Assembly (NCBI GenBank): GCA_007279945.1
Contig: QYPG01000007.1
Location: 1 to 48,736, forward strand
Source of the DNA: Streptomycetaceae bacterium
Lineage (GTDB): Bacteria > Actinomycetota > Actinomycetes > Nanopelagicales > Nanopelagicaceae
DNA: 48,736 nt
Reading direction: 5' to 3'
The position numbers and the translations under genes are program-made. Below the pieces are notes generated by a model. The model did no database searches. It had not been told where the DNA came from and saw only the letters and a program-made list of their open reading frames with translations. Positions 20,323 through 29,653 of the stretch are shown one piece after another (positions within the stretch are counted from its first letter, which is position 1; the number at the start of each line of letters is the position of its first letter).

Positions 20323-20931
20323 ATGAATCACTTAACTCACGCTCTCGAGACTATTAGCAACTGGTGGTATGAACTCCACTATTCTCAGATTCAAAAGCGG
20401 GCACTTCTAATACTTGGTGTGCTCATCATAATTATGTCATCACTGGTTGTTCTTCGTGGAAATAGTCACGAAGTTGTTGCACCCCCCATAGTTCCAATAC
20501 AAATTACGGCACCAGAAATATTTATTGATGTAACTGGCGCTGTTAATACACCCGGTGTCTACTCATTGCCCGCAAATTCGCGTGTAATTGATGCAATTAA
20601 AGCGGCGGGGGATTCGGCTCCTGGTGCCGATTTATCAACTATTAACTTAGCAAGGGTTTTATCCGACGGTGAACAAATCTACGTTGATGCAACGATCACA
20701 AATAGCGCAGGAGTTCGAGTCTCAAAGAGTACGCATAGCGCATTTGTAAATATTAATCGTGCTACTGCGGGCCAGTTCGATTCACTAGATGGAATAGGGC
20801 CGGTTATAGCTAAGCGGATAGTTGAATATCGAAAAGTAAATGGGCCATTTACTAGTATTGAAGATCTTCAAAAGGTGAGCGGAATCGGTGTAGCAAAATT
20901 CGCGCAGATCAAAAGCAAACTTCGCGTCTAA
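20323..20931 (+). CDS. comEA: ComEA-like DNA-binding protein
   Basis: A 202-aa protein: a membrane anchor at about residues 27-45 (ALLILGVLIIIMSSLVVL), an SLBB domain (FIDVTGAVNTPGVYSLP...), then a C-terminal pair of helix-hairpin-helix motifs (INRATAGQFDSLDGIGPVIA, LQKVSGIGVAKFAQI). This is the DNA receptor architecture of ComEA, acting outside the membrane and passing DNA to ComEC, whose gene follows directly. A TTGAAT box lies 7 nt before the ATG. Confidence 0.92.
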   Translation: MNHLTHALETISNWWYELHYSQIQKRALLILGVLIIIMSSLVVLRGNSHEVVAPPIVPIQITAPEIFIDVTGAVNTPGVYSLPANSRVIDAIKAAGDSAPGADLSTINLARVLSDGEQIYVDATITNSAGVRVSKSTHSAFVNINRATAGQFDSLDGIGPVIAKRIVEYRKVNGPFTSIEDLQKVSGIGVAKFAQIKSKLRV

Positions 20932-21071
20932 GGGATTTTCGTGCAGTTGCTATCGGTGGTGCGATTTGGCTTGGTGCGCTGCTGCAGAGTGCTATCTCGC
21001 CGTGGCGAATCAGCCTTGTTGCGCTGGCGTTAGTTCTCCTAGCGCTAATCAGTCGCAAATTTCGTTTTTCA

Positions 21072-23171
21072 GTGATTATTACCGCACTCTTACTGGGATC
21101 AACGGTCATGTCGCTTCGCGAGGCTTCTTTGCAGAGTTCTCAACTGGCTGCCATGGATGGACAATCAGCCGAATTAATTGCACAAGTGGTCACTGACCCT
21201 AATCAGACGACGACAGGTAACTACAGTTTTATTGCCCGTGCGATCTATGTCCACACCGGTCAACTTTCATATGGAATGCGTATACCAATTCGTGTCATCA
21301 CTCCGCGTGCAACAGTTTTGAAATTACTACCGGGGCAAAGTTTTAGCGCGACTTCGCGTATTATCAAAAGTAAAGAGGGACGTGTTGCAGCACTGATACT
21401 GATAGATGGTGATGTAAAAATCCTAACTGAAGCCTCTCGATGGGCTAAGTCACTGGCAGCGATTAGATATGGGCTGCGTAACTTATCTGGTGATGGCGAT
21501 GCAGGTGCATTGATTCCAGGAATGGTGCTGGGGGATACGGCCAAACAAAGTGCAGAGTTTAAGACGGCTATGAAGCGTTCAGGCTTGATGCATTTGGTTG
21601 CAGTTAGCGGAGCGAATTTTGCAATCGTCTCGAGCTTCGTCTTGTGGTGTATGCAGTTCATCTTTAGGCGTATGAAACTCCGCTTAAGTGCAACGGCAAT
21701 CGCCTTACTTTGTTTTATCGCACTTGTGCGACCATCGCCTTCAGTTTTGCGCGCAGCTGCCATGGCGGCGGTACTTCTGATTGCTCAAGGAACTAATCGT
21801 GGTCGTGACTCACTTCCGGCATTAGGTTTTGCGATGGGGGCTGTAGTCGTGGGAGATCCATGGCAGGCACGTGATGCTGGTTTTGCTCTCTCAGTTATGG
21901 CCACTGCCGGATTACTTCTATTTTCGCCCGTAATAGTTGAAAAACTCTCACGCTTTATGCCAGAAAAACTCGCGCAGGCGTTAGCACCGCCTACGGCGGC
22001 AATAGTTTTCTGCTCACCGGTTCTGGTCTCACTTTCTGGTTACTTATCACCGATAAGTATCATCGCTAACTTATTAGCGGCCCCTGCCGTTGGTCCAATA
22101 ACGATCCTGGGATTTATCGCTGCGCTGTTATCACCCATTGCACCAGCGCTGAGTTCGATAATCATTTGGTGTATCAGATTTCCCGCCGGATTTATTGCGG
22201 CTGTCGCCAGAGGGTCAGCTCAGTTTCCAGTATTAACTTTGCGCACAGGCAGTATTGGTTTTCTTATAGTCGCACTATTTACTTTGACTTTGTGGCTATT
22301 TAAGAAGTACATGAAGGCAATTTCAATCTGTACTTTAGTTTTGATTGTGGCACTTACGTGGATGCAACGTTGGCCAGCAGGGGATTGGCAAGTAGCAAAC
22401 TGCGATATTGGGCAGGGTGATTCAATGGTTCTGAATTTAGGCAATCATCGCGCTATTCTGATCGACACTGGCCCAGATCCAGTTTTAGAAGATCGCTGCT
22501 TAAAGGCTTTGGGAATAGATGAGATATCTCTTCTAATTCTTTCGCACTTTCATGCCGATCACGTTGGGGGTATTAGTGGCGCACTCAAAAATCGCACCGT
22601 ATCAACTGTATGGATCAGCAGTAATGCTGAACCGATATTAGAGAGTGCGCATGTTTTTTCATTACTCAAGAGTGCACATATTTTTCTGCCTCAACGTGGA
22701 TTCGTTGCCCAAGTTGGGCAGTACACAATGAGAGTTTTATGGCCAGCCAGCGGGACGCATACTTTTGCTTCAATGCCAGGTGAGGGCTCTGCAATTAATA
22801 ATTCAAGTATTGCTGTGCTGATTGCATCTAGTGAGCTAACGCTCTTTGCTGCAGGAGATCTTGAGCCACCAGCTCAGCACGAACTCATCGGGGATATAAT
22901 ACCTGTAGATATTTATAAGGTCTGCCATCATGGCTCTAGATATCAAGACAGTGAACTCATGCGCGCTTTGCACCCACAAATCGCAGTTATCAGCGTGGGA
23001 GCTAAGAATATGTACGGCCACCCCGCAACCCAGACAATCGATGCGCTGGCTAGACTTGGAGCACGCATTGTTCGAACCGACATCAGTGGCTCCATCAGTA
23101 TTATTGCCAAGGAACACCGTTTAAAAATCCGAACAAGCAAGAGCCGATTTAATCTCTTTCGATTGGGGTAG
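21072..23171 (+). CDS. comEC: ComEC/Rec2 DNA uptake channel
   Basis: A polytopic membrane protein with the Competence domain (LMHLVAVSGANFAIVSS) and a C-terminal metallo-beta-lactamase-like domain (LSHFHADHVGGISGA, CHHGSR). It should transport single-stranded DNA inward. The coordinates give the longest frame with a usual start codon (GTG at 21072). However, homologous-looking sequence continues upstream in frame to about 20928 (RDFRAVAIGGAIWLGALL, then a further membrane stretch) without any ATG, GTG or TTG. The real N-terminus is therefore probably longer. It is coupled to holA, 4 nt downstream. Confidence 0.9.
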   Translation: MIITALLLGSTVMSLREASLQSSQLAAMDGQSAELIAQVVTDPNQTTTGNYSFIARAIYVHTGQLSYGMRIPIRVITPRATVLKLLPGQSFSATSRIIKSKEGRVAALILIDGDVKILTEASRWAKSLAAIRYGLRNLSGDGDAGALIPGMVLGDTAKQSAEFKTAMKRSGLMHLVAVSGANFAIVSSFVLWCMQFIFRRMKLRLSATAIALLCFIALVRPSPSVLRAAAMAAVLLIAQGTNRGRDSLPALGFAMGAVVVGDPWQARDAGFALSVMATAGLLLFSPVIVEKLSRFMPEKLAQALAPPTAAIVFCSPVLVSLSGYLSPISIIANLLAAPAVGPITILGFIAALLSPIAPALSSIIIWCIRFPAGFIAAVARGSAQFPVLTLRTGSIGFLIVALFTLTLWLFKKYMKAISICTLVLIVALTWMQRWPAGDWQVANCDIGQGDSMVLNLGNHRAILIDTGPDPVLEDRCLKALGIDEISLLILSHFHADHVGGISGALKNRTVSTVWISSNAEPILESAHVFSLLKSAHIFLPQRGFVAQVGQYTMRVLWPASGTHTFASMPGEGSAINNSSIAVLIASSELTLFAAGDLEPPAQHELIGDIIPVDIYKVCHHGSRYQDSELMRALHPQIAVISVGAKNMYGHPATQTIDALARLGARIVRTDISGSISIIAKEHRLKIRTSKSRFNLFRLG

Positions 23172-23175
23172 CGAC

Positions 23176-24126
23176 ATGAACGCCTTCTACCTAATCCTTG
23201 GCTCTGAAGGTGCGCTCTCTGATCGGGCAGTTACTAAGTTAACTGCCCAGCTAAAAGAGAGTAACTGCGAAATAACAAATCTATTTGCTGGTGAAACTAT
23301 TGTTGGAGACATTGCCGATGCATTAGCACCGTCGCTATTTTCTGAAAAGCGAGCCCTGATTCTGCGAGACTTGCAGGACCTGCCTGAAGATAATCGCGAA
23401 GAAATTATTCGTTACTTAGCTGCACCTGATGAAAGCATGACAGTTATTTTTCTTCACAAAGGTGGCGTTAAAGGCAAAGCTTTATTAGATGCCATCAAGA
23501 AAGTTAAGCCAGAAATTATTAGCTGTGAGCCTTTAAAGAAAGAGACGGAAAAAGAAGATTTCGTTAAGTCATTATTTCTAGATACTGGTCGCAAAGCATC
23601 ACCCGGTGCTATTAGCGCACTCGTTGCAGCGCTCGGCAGCGATATGCGCGAACTGCAGAGTTCTATTTCCCAGATTTGCGCCGATGCTCCAGCCGGAGTT
23701 ATCGATGAAGTTATGGTCGATAAGTTTCATCAAGGTCGAATTGAAACAACTGGTTTTGATGTTGCCGATGCCGTTATCGAAGGCAATGTCTCTGGTGCAT
23801 TGATTGCACTTCGAAGTGCACTTGAAACCGGAACGGATCCCGTCATGATTACTAGCGCTATCGCATCGGCACTGCGTTCATTGGCCAAAGTTTCAGGTGT
23901 TAATCGAGGCACTAAGTCCTTTGAGTTAGCTGGCCAATTAGGTATGGCGCCATGGCAGATAGATAAGGCCAGACGACAGTTACATCGTTGGTCCCCAGGG
24001 GCGATCGCTGATGCGGTTGGGGTCATTGCCACCGCCGATGCCCAGGTTAAGGGAGCTGCAAGTGACCCTATCTACGCCCTTGAAAAGGCAGTGGTCCGTA
24101 TCGCTACTTCACATGCCGCGCTCTAG
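23176..24126 (+). CDS. holA: DNA polymerase III delta subunit
   Basis: A 316-aa clamp-loader delta subunit that opens the sliding clamp. Typical are the N-terminal FYLILGSEGALSDRAV, the KRALILRDLQDLP stretch and the C-terminal collar region. It is the usual downstream neighbour of comEA-comEC. In many bacteria rpsT (ribosomal protein S20) comes next in divergent orientation; it is not here. Confidence 0.93.
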   Translation: MNAFYLILGSEGALSDRAVTKLTAQLKESNCEITNLFAGETIVGDIADALAPSLFSEKRALILRDLQDLPEDNREEIIRYLAAPDESMTVIFLHKGGVKGKALLDAIKKVKPEIISCEPLKKETEKEDFVKSLFLDTGRKASPGAISALVAALGSDMRELQSSISQICADAPAGVIDEVMVDKFHQGRIETTGFDVADAVIEGNVSGALIALRSALETGTDPVMITSAIASALRSLAKVSGVNRGTKSFELAGQLGMAPWQIDKARRQLHRWSPGAIADAVGVIATADAQVKGAASDPIYALEKAVVRIATSHAAL

Positions 24127-24136
24127 GTGAGTCCTA

Positions 24137-24166
24137 TTGCGCCATGGTCTGTAGGCATCTTAGAGT
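24137..24166 (+). promoter_or_regulatory. Promoter of the large secreted protein gene
   Basis: TTGCGC (24137-24142), an 18-nt spacer and TAGAGT (24161-24166) form a recognisable promoter. The -10 ends 6 nt before the ATG at 24173, so the transcript would be leaderless. Confidence 0.45.
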
Positions 24167-24172
24167 TTGGAT

Positions 24173-27100
24173 ATGAAGGGCATTCAGAAAGCCCTTGTAG
24201 CACTCTTGATCTTTTCGCTGGCTACCCCACCACAATTAGCCTTCGCCGCAGTCAAGGCAGGTTCAACATGCACAAAGTTAAACTCCACAACAACGGTCGG
24301 GGGATATAAATTCACGTGCATAAAGAGTGGTAAAAAACTTGTGTGGAGCAAAGGTGTCAAGGTAGTAGTAGCTAAGCCAACACCAACACCAACACCAACA
24401 CCAACACCAACACCCACACCAACGAAGCTTGAGCCAAGCCCTTCAGGCTTTGAATGGCCCAGTATTGATGCAAAATACATTACATCTGTTCCTATTGACT
24501 TAGCTCAGATCAATAGTATTTCAAAGTATGCAAGTTGTTCTGGCCACAACCGCGACGGTTATACATTTGAGCAAGCATTAGTGAGAAATCTTTCACTTAA
24601 GCATTACTGGTATCCAATATCACCACTTCAAGGAACCACGGATAAAGTGAAAGTATTTGCACCTTTTGATGGAACGGTTGCAACAATTTCATTAGAGGCA
24701 AATAAAGGTGGATTAGGCAGAGTAAAGGGTGGGAATGGTTTAGGCTTCTCCACTTCAATCGATAAAAATGTTATCTTTGAGTTTGGACATATCTACTTTG
24801 TAAAACAGTTTGCGATTGGTGATTCAGTAAGATCTGGTGAATTACTTGGGTATGCGGCATTAGGTGATGTAGGTTTTGATTTTGATATTGATTTACTTGC
24901 ACGATCTCGTTCTAAAGATGGGCAGGACATATTAGGTAGCATTTTTGATCACTTATCACCACAAGTAGAGGCAGCTTTCGTATCCTTTGGTATCAAGGTA
25001 GGCGACATGAAGATCTCACTCAGTGATCGAGCTGCCCACCCTTGCGATTTCAACTCGCCCAATGGTCGGACTGCAAGTGACTGGGTCGCTCTCAAGGGTC
25101 AAACTCTTCAAAGCCAGCCACAACCAAACCAACCACAACCAACGCCGACACCAAACCAACCACAACCAGCACAAACTCCTGGTGCAGATCGGCCTGTACT
25201 ACATGGCGCATGCTCAGTGATGGGCAACGGTGGAGGTACCGTCCTTGGTGAAGATGTGTCATGCACAAAGATGCCAAATGGTGATTTGCAGTGGGAGTTA
25301 CGAAATCAGACACCTACACCAGGGATAACCCCAACGCCTAGTCCGCAACCAACACCCACACCAGAACCAGATGGATATATTCCACCAACAGAGGTCTCAT
25401 CAACTTATGCAGTACTTCCAGATACTTCGAATACGCGAGTCACCGCATCTTTAACTCCAAGTGGTTATCTAGCGGCTTTTGGATTTGCGTCAACATTAGG
25501 TTCAACTATTTTTGATCACCCAAGTGGTTTGGCATCAAACGGAGTTAATTTATTATTGGCCGATAGGGGAAATAACCGGATTTTAGTTTGGAACACGGCT
25601 CCCACATCTTCTTCAACTGCGCCAGATTTCGTGTTGTGTCAAACTTCAACAACAGCGACTGGAAGTGGTGCTGGCCTAAATCAGTGCAACTGGCCGAGTG
25701 ATGCGATTATTACAAGTACTGGCAAATTACTTGTTGCCGACACTGATAACAATCGCATCCTCATATGGAACACGATGCCAACCACTACTGGACAGAGTGC
25801 AAGTTATGCGATTGACCTGGGCACTGATGCGTGGCCATGGGGTGTCTGGTCTAATGGTACAAAAGTAATCGCATCCGTAACAGGGAAATCTCAGTTACGA
25901 ATATGGAATACTTTTCCTACTACAGGAAGTGAAGCTGCAGATATAACAATTACTGGAAATACAACAAATTGTCTCGGTACACCCCGTGGCGTGACAAGCA
26001 ATGGGACAGCAATCATTGTGGGCGACCACAATGGTAAGTGCGCAAGGGAACATGCGGCACATGTTTTTGCGACTTGGCCAACATCATCAAGTGCAGCAAT
26101 TTCATATGACATCCTGCCAATCGACCCCAACGGTGCATGGCCTTTTGGATCATTTGATTCATCAACAGGCAAGCTGTATCTGCTTTCGACTACACTTGAC
26201 GAATATCCCGGATTACCAGCATCACTACCCACTGGCACCAGACTTGCAAAAGGCACACCCTTTGAGGGTGGCGACGGCGGAGATGTAGAGATTGTTAATG
26301 GATATACCTATGTTTCTGAGTACAACGGTAACCGCATAGCAGTCTTTAAAGGAATTCCTGGCGCAAGCGCGGCGGCAAACTTCTATCTAAGTTCGGCTGG
26401 TCCAAGTGGTCCATCGAAAAGTGGCAATGGTGATTACGTTGGACAGGTCGTCGAAAATACATTGCAGACGAATTTCCTGATTACAAACCCACAGGTTGCA
26501 ACACTTGGCGGCGCTATGGCGATTAGTAGCGATTTTGATCGCAAGATTTATGTGTGGAAATCGATACCTGCAACTGATGGCGCTAAACCCGACTTAGTGT
26601 GGACTACCCAAAACCAGCGGGCTACAAATCCTTTACTGGCGATGGATTTCCAAGCCGATTCTTCGGCTGCAACAGTTGCAGCTGATGGCAAGCCGCTTTA
26701 TGCAGCGGCAGGAGAAAAGACATTTGTTGTCTGGCGTGGAATTCCTACCAAAATAACAGATCTTCCAGTGCTAAATATCTCTAACTCAATCGGTAATGTT
26801 ACTTTTGGCGGAGGGCTGCGCGTGGCCGCCGACAACAAGTACTTCTATATTTTAGATACTGATGCGAAAAAAATATACGTATGGTCTGGAATCCCATCTG
26901 ATAAAAATGATAGCCCTGATTTTTCAATTAGCGCGACGTTAAATCGAATTAGATCTGATGGCACCTGGCTAATTGGAACAAGCCTAGAGAGCAATCCACA
27001 TATCTTGGCTTGGGCTGTTTCAACGCTAAGCCAGAACGCGGCAGTGAGCGGCACAGTCAGTGGAGTGGCGATGAATTTACCGGGCGACGCGCTGGTATCT

Positions 27101-27346
27101 AACAACGCTCTCTTTGTAGCTGACACGTCATTTAATCGAATTCTTGTTTGGAATAGTGTGACCGCTGCTCTGGCCGGCGGGCTGCCCGATGCTTATCTTG
27201 GTGCGGCATCGTCTACCGACACGCGTCCAACGCATTCAGCCACCGAAGTTCGATACCCCTGTTCACTGTGGGTGGCAAACGGATATCTCTGGGTCGGTGA
27301 ACGTAAGTTTGGGCACCGCGTTGTACGTTTTGCGCTAACGCCATAG
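24173..27346 (+). CDS. Large secreted protein: degenerate M23-like domain plus repeat beta-propeller
   Basis: A 1057-aa exported protein of unknown role. Order: signal peptide (1-26, ending AFA-A); a small Cys-pair domain (STCTKLNST...YKFTCIKSGKKLVW, 31-60); a (Pro-Thr)8 linker; and a domain at about 115-275 with the shape of an M23/LytM peptidase (VFAPFDGTVATI, FGHIYF, IGDSVRSGELLGY). In that domain the final HxH is replaced by Asp-Phe-Asp (236-238), so activity is doubtful. A Gln/Pro-rich linker, another small Cys-pair region (CSVMGNGG...CTKM) and a second Pro-Thr linker follow. From about 430 to the end there are ten or so repeats, each with an NRILVWN-like strand and a following PT/IP turn, suggesting one or two beta-propellers. 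I take the ATG at 24173. It is likely surface-bound or released and may bind sugars or cell wall. Confidence 0.8.
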   Translation: MKGIQKALVALLIFSLATPPQLAFAAVKAGSTCTKLNSTTTVGGYKFTCIKSGKKLVWSKGVKVVVAKPTPTPTPTPTPTPTPTKLEPSPSGFEWPSIDAKYITSVPIDLAQINSISKYASCSGHNRDGYTFEQALVRNLSLKHYWYPISPLQGTTDKVKVFAPFDGTVATISLEANKGGLGRVKGGNGLGFSTSIDKNVIFEFGHIYFVKQFAIGDSVRSGELLGYAALGDVGFDFDIDLLARSRSKDGQDILGSIFDHLSPQVEAAFVSFGIKVGDMKISLSDRAAHPCDFNSPNGRTASDWVALKGQTLQSQPQPNQPQPTPTPNQPQPAQTPGADRPVLHGACSVMGNGGGTVLGEDVSCTKMPNGDLQWELRNQTPTPGITPTPSPQPTPTPEPDGYIPPTEVSSTYAVLPDTSNTRVTASLTPSGYLAAFGFASTLGSTIFDHPSGLASNGVNLLLADRGNNRILVWNTAPTSSSTAPDFVLCQTSTTATGSGAGLNQCNWPSDAIITSTGKLLVADTDNNRILIWNTMPTTTGQSASYAIDLGTDAWPWGVWSNGTKVIASVTGKSQLRIWNTFPTTGSEAADITITGNTTNCLGTPRGVTSNGTAIIVGDHNGKCAREHAAHVFATWPTSSSAAISYDILPIDPNGAWPFGSFDSSTGKLYLLSTTLDEYPGLPASLPTGTRLAKGTPFEGGDGGDVEIVNGYTYVSEYNGNRIAVFKGIPGASAAANFYLSSAGPSGPSKSGNGDYVGQVVENTLQTNFLITNPQVATLGGAMAISSDFDRKIYVWKSIPATDGAKPDLVWTTQNQRATNPLLAMDFQADSSAATVAADGKPLYAAAGEKTFVVWRGIPTKITDLPVLNISNSIGNVTFGGGLRVAADNKYFYILDTDAKKIYVWSGIPSDKNDSPDFSISATLNRIRSDGTWLIGTSLESNPHILAWAVSTLSQNAAVSGTVSGVAMNLPGDALVSNNALFVADTSFNRILVWNSVTAALAGGLPDAYLGAASSTDTRPTHSATEVRYPCSLWVANGYLWVGERKFGHRVVRFALTP
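24377..24424 (+). repeat. Hexanucleotide repeat encoding the Pro-Thr linker
   Basis: Eight tandem hexamers: six perfect CCAACA, then CCCACA and CCAACG. The unit is in frame, so copy-number change would lengthen or shorten the linker without breaking the gene. It is a plausible slippage site. Confidence 0.9.
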
Positions 27347-27418
27347 GAGAGGGCGGCAATTGAGCTCACCCGAACCTGCCAAAGCGGCGACGGGAGCCGG
27401 ATCAGCGGGCCCGAGAAT

Positions 27419-27448
27419 TTGACCATAAGGGGCGCCAATCCGTACTCT
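27419..27448 (+). promoter_or_regulatory. rplU-rpmA promoter
   Basis: TTGACC (27419-27424), an 18-nt spacer and TACTCT (27443-27448) fit the actinobacterial housekeeping consensus. It would give a leader of about 45 nt containing a 6-bp stem (GCCCGC 27457-27462 with GCGGGC 27474-27479) and GGAG before the GTG start. The GC-rich 27347-27418 shows no gene and no clear terminator. Confidence 0.55.
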
Positions 27449-27500
27449 TATCCTCTGCCCGCCGGCCATTTGAGCGGGCTTAATTGAACTGGAGTAACAC

Positions 27501-27815
27501 GTGTACGCAATCGTTAAAGCTGGCGGCCGCCAGGAAAAAGTCGCAGTTGGCGACACAGTCACCGTCGATCGCATCGACGCAGCTGTTGGTGCAACTGTTT
27601 CATTTCCTGCCCTGCTCGTCGTAGATGGCGCAACTGTTACTACTGACGCTGCAGCCCTTTCCGCAGTAAAGGTAACTGGTGAAGTTCTTGAAGAGACCAA
27701 GGGTCCAAAGATCGACATCTTGCGTTACAAGAACAAGACAGGTCACCGTCGTCGCCAGGGCTTTCGTGCAAAGCTCACACGCGTAAAAATTACCGCCATC
27801 AACGGCGCGAAGTAA
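27501..27815 (+). CDS. rplU: Ribosomal protein bL21
   Basis: A 104-aa 50S protein binding 23S rRNA. It has the N-terminus [17 protein letters not shown] and the C-terminal [15 protein letters not shown]. The start is GTG with GGAG 8 nt upstream. It heads the rplU-rpmA pair in the conserved rplU-rpmA-obg order. Confidence 0.97.
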   Translation: MYAIVKAGGRQEKVAVGDTVTVDRIDAAVGATVSFPALLVVDGATVTTDAAALSAVKVTGEVLEETKGPKIDILRYKNKTGHRRRQGFRAKLTRVKITAINGAK

Positions 27816-27829
27816 GGGAGAGAGCGTAA

Positions 27830-28084
27830 ATGGCAAGTAAGAAGGGTGTCTCCTCGACACGTAACGGTCGCGATTCAAATCCTCAGTACCTTGGCATCAA
27901 GCGCTTCGGCGGCCAAGAAGTTAACGCCGGCGAGATCTTGGTCCGTCAGCGCGGAACACATTTTCACCCAGGTAAGAACGTTGGACGCGGTAAGGATGAC
28001 ACGCTGTTTGCATTAGCTGCAGGTGCTGTTGAGTTCGGTCGCGCTCGCGGACGTCGTGTAGTGAATGTGGTTCCGGCCGCTTAA
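27830..28084 (+). CDS. rpmA: Ribosomal protein bL27
   Basis: An 84-aa 50S protein reaching the peptidyl-transferase centre. The typical N-terminus has [21 protein letters not shown] and the middle has [21 protein letters not shown]. There is no N-terminal pre-sequence of the Firmicutes kind. It lies 14 nt after rplU and is followed by an intrinsic terminator. Confidence 0.97.
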   Translation: MASKKGVSSTRNGRDSNPQYLGIKRFGGQEVNAGEILVRQRGTHFHPGKNVGRGKDDTLFALAAGAVEFGRARGRRVVNVVPAA

Positions 28085-28103
28085 TTTAGGTTTCTCATAC
28101 AAG

Positions 28104-28135
28104 AGCGAGCCGCGAATCGTGGCTCGCTTTTTTAT
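28104..28135 (+). terminator. Intrinsic terminator after rpmA
   Basis: AGCGAGCC pairs with GGCTCGCT, and the stem continues inward (G-U, C-G, G-C) to a tiny AAT loop. A run of T follows. Only about 20 nt then remain before the obg ATG, so obg depends on read-through or on a promoter inside or before the hairpin. Confidence 0.88.
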
Positions 28136-28156
28136 TTAGGGAAGGGAGTTAGGTAC

Positions 28157-29653
28157 ATGACAACTTTCGTTGATCGTGTAACTCTCTATGCCACCGCTGG
28201 GAAAGGTGGCGACGGTTGCGTCTCTGTTAAGCGCGAAAAATTTAAGCCATTGGGTGGTCCAGATGGCGGCAATGGTGGACGCGGCGGAGATGTCATTCTT
28301 ATCGTAGATCCATCGGTTACAACTCTTCTTGATTTTCACCATTCACCACACCGTAAAGCAACATCTGGTCATCAAGGTTATGGCGATCGCAAAGATGGAT
28401 ATCAGGGTGATGATTTAATTCTCGGCGTACCAAATGGAACCGTAGTTTTAGATAGCAACGGTGAACAAATTGCAGATCTAATTGGTAATGGAACAATCTT
28501 TGTTGCAGCTCAAGGTGGACACGGTGGTCTTGGAAACCTTGCACTTGCATCATCAAAGCGTCGCGCACCAGGCTTTGCATTACTGGGTGAACCAGGTGAA
28601 GAGCGAACACTTTTACTAGAACTTAAATCTGTTGCCGATATAGCTTTAGTTGGTTATCCAAGTGCAGGTAAATCTTCACTAATTGCAGCTATTTCTGCCG
28701 CTCGACCAAAGATTGCTGATTATCCATTTACAACGCTGGTTCCAAACTTAGGCGTTGTTCAAGCCGGTGAAACTCGCTTTACCGTGGCCGATGTTCCAGG
28801 TTTAATTCCAGGAGCTAGCCAAGGAAAAGGTTTAGGTCTTGAGTTTTTACGCCATGTTGAGCGATGTGTTGCGCTGGTGCACGTATTAGATTGTGGAACG
28901 TTAGAGACCGATCGAAATCCAGTTCACGATCTTGAGACGATTGAGAATGAGTTAGCGCTCTATGGTGGACTAGAAGATCGTGTGCGAATCATCGCGCTCA
29001 ATAAAATCGATCTACCTGATGGACATGCAATGGCCGATATGGTCGCCGATGAGCTCCGCGAAAAAGGCTATGAGGTCTATCCAGTATCTGCTGCATCGCG
29101 TGCAGGTCTACAAGAGCTCACCTATGCAATGGCACGTTTGATTCAAAAAGATCGTGCAGCTGCGGTAGTAGAGGAGCGCACACGAATCGTGTTGCGTCCA
29201 GTTGCCGTCGATGATTCGGGCTTTGCGGTTAAAGCCAATGCCGATGGTTCATTTACTGTGCGCGGCAAGAAAGTTGAGCGCTGGGTTCGTCAAACAAACT
29301 TTAAGAACGCTGAAGCTATTGGTTACTTAGCCGATCGCTTAGCTCAATTAGGCGTAGAAAAAGATCTCTTTAAGAAGGGCGCAGTTGCTGGTAGTGAGGT
29401 TCGTATTGGAGATGGCGCAACTGAAGTTGTCTTTGACTGGGAGCCAACGATTGAGGCTGGGGCTGAGCAGTTAGCGGGCCACTTACATCGCCGCGGTGAG
29501 GATTCACGTCTTGAATCTACGTGGCAGCAGACCGAGCGCGTTGAAGATATTTTGAGCGATGATGAAATCGCCAAACAGTGGGAGTACAACGTAATTGACC
29601 CCCACACACCTAAACTTGTAGAAGTAAGCGACGAGGATGGAGATGCCAAGTGA
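28157..29653 (+). CDS. obg: Obg family GTPase
   Basis: A 498-aa GTPase linked to 50S assembly and stress signalling. The N-terminal glycine-rich Obg fold is at about 1-158 ([14 protein letters not shown]). The G domain has a P-loop GYPSAGKSS (166-174), DVPGLI and NKID. A C-terminal OCT domain and an acidic tail end the protein. AAGGGAG lies ahead of the ATG. It overlaps proB by 4 nt (GTGA). Confidence 0.96.
   Translation: MTTFVDRVTLYATAGKGGDGCVSVKREKFKPLGGPDGGNGGRGGDVILIVDPSVTTLLDFHHSPHRKATSGHQGYGDRKDGYQGDDLILGVPNGTVVLDSNGEQIADLIGNGTIFVAAQGGHGGLGNLALASSKRRAPGFALLGEPGEERTLLLELKSVADIALVGYPSAGKSSLIAAISAARPKIADYPFTTLVPNLGVVQAGETRFTVADVPGLIPGASQGKGLGLEFLRHVERCVALVHVLDCGTLETDRNPVHDLETIENELALYGGLEDRVRIIALNKIDLPDGHAMADMVADELREKGYEVYPVSAASRAGLQELTYAMARLIQKDRAAAVVEERTRIVLRPVAVDDSGFAVKANADGSFTVRGKKVERWVRQTNFKNAEAIGYLADRLAQLGVEKDLFKKGAVAGSEVRIGDGATEVVFDWEPTIEAGAEQLAGHLHRRGEDSRLESTWQQTERVEDILSDDEIAKQWEYNVIDPHTPKLVEVSDEDGDAK

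Noticed and set aside
20941-21033. GTG with AAGGGA after comEA as the comEC start
   Set aside because: Its frame stops after about 30 codons and does not match the ComEC frame.
24377-24424. Short tandem repeat as a CRISPR array
   Set aside because: Units are 6 nt without spacers and lie inside a coding frame for a Pro-Thr linker.
25891-26256. Antisense open frames of 90-170 codons (for example here and at 905-1294, 21260-21763, 34627-35259)
   Set aside because: They mirror real genes in other frames, show no domain motifs and have no supporting start signals.
27457-27479. Hairpin GCCCGC/GCGGGC in the rplU leader as a terminator
   Set aside because: It is only 6 bp with an 11-nt loop and no U-run; at best a weak leader structure.
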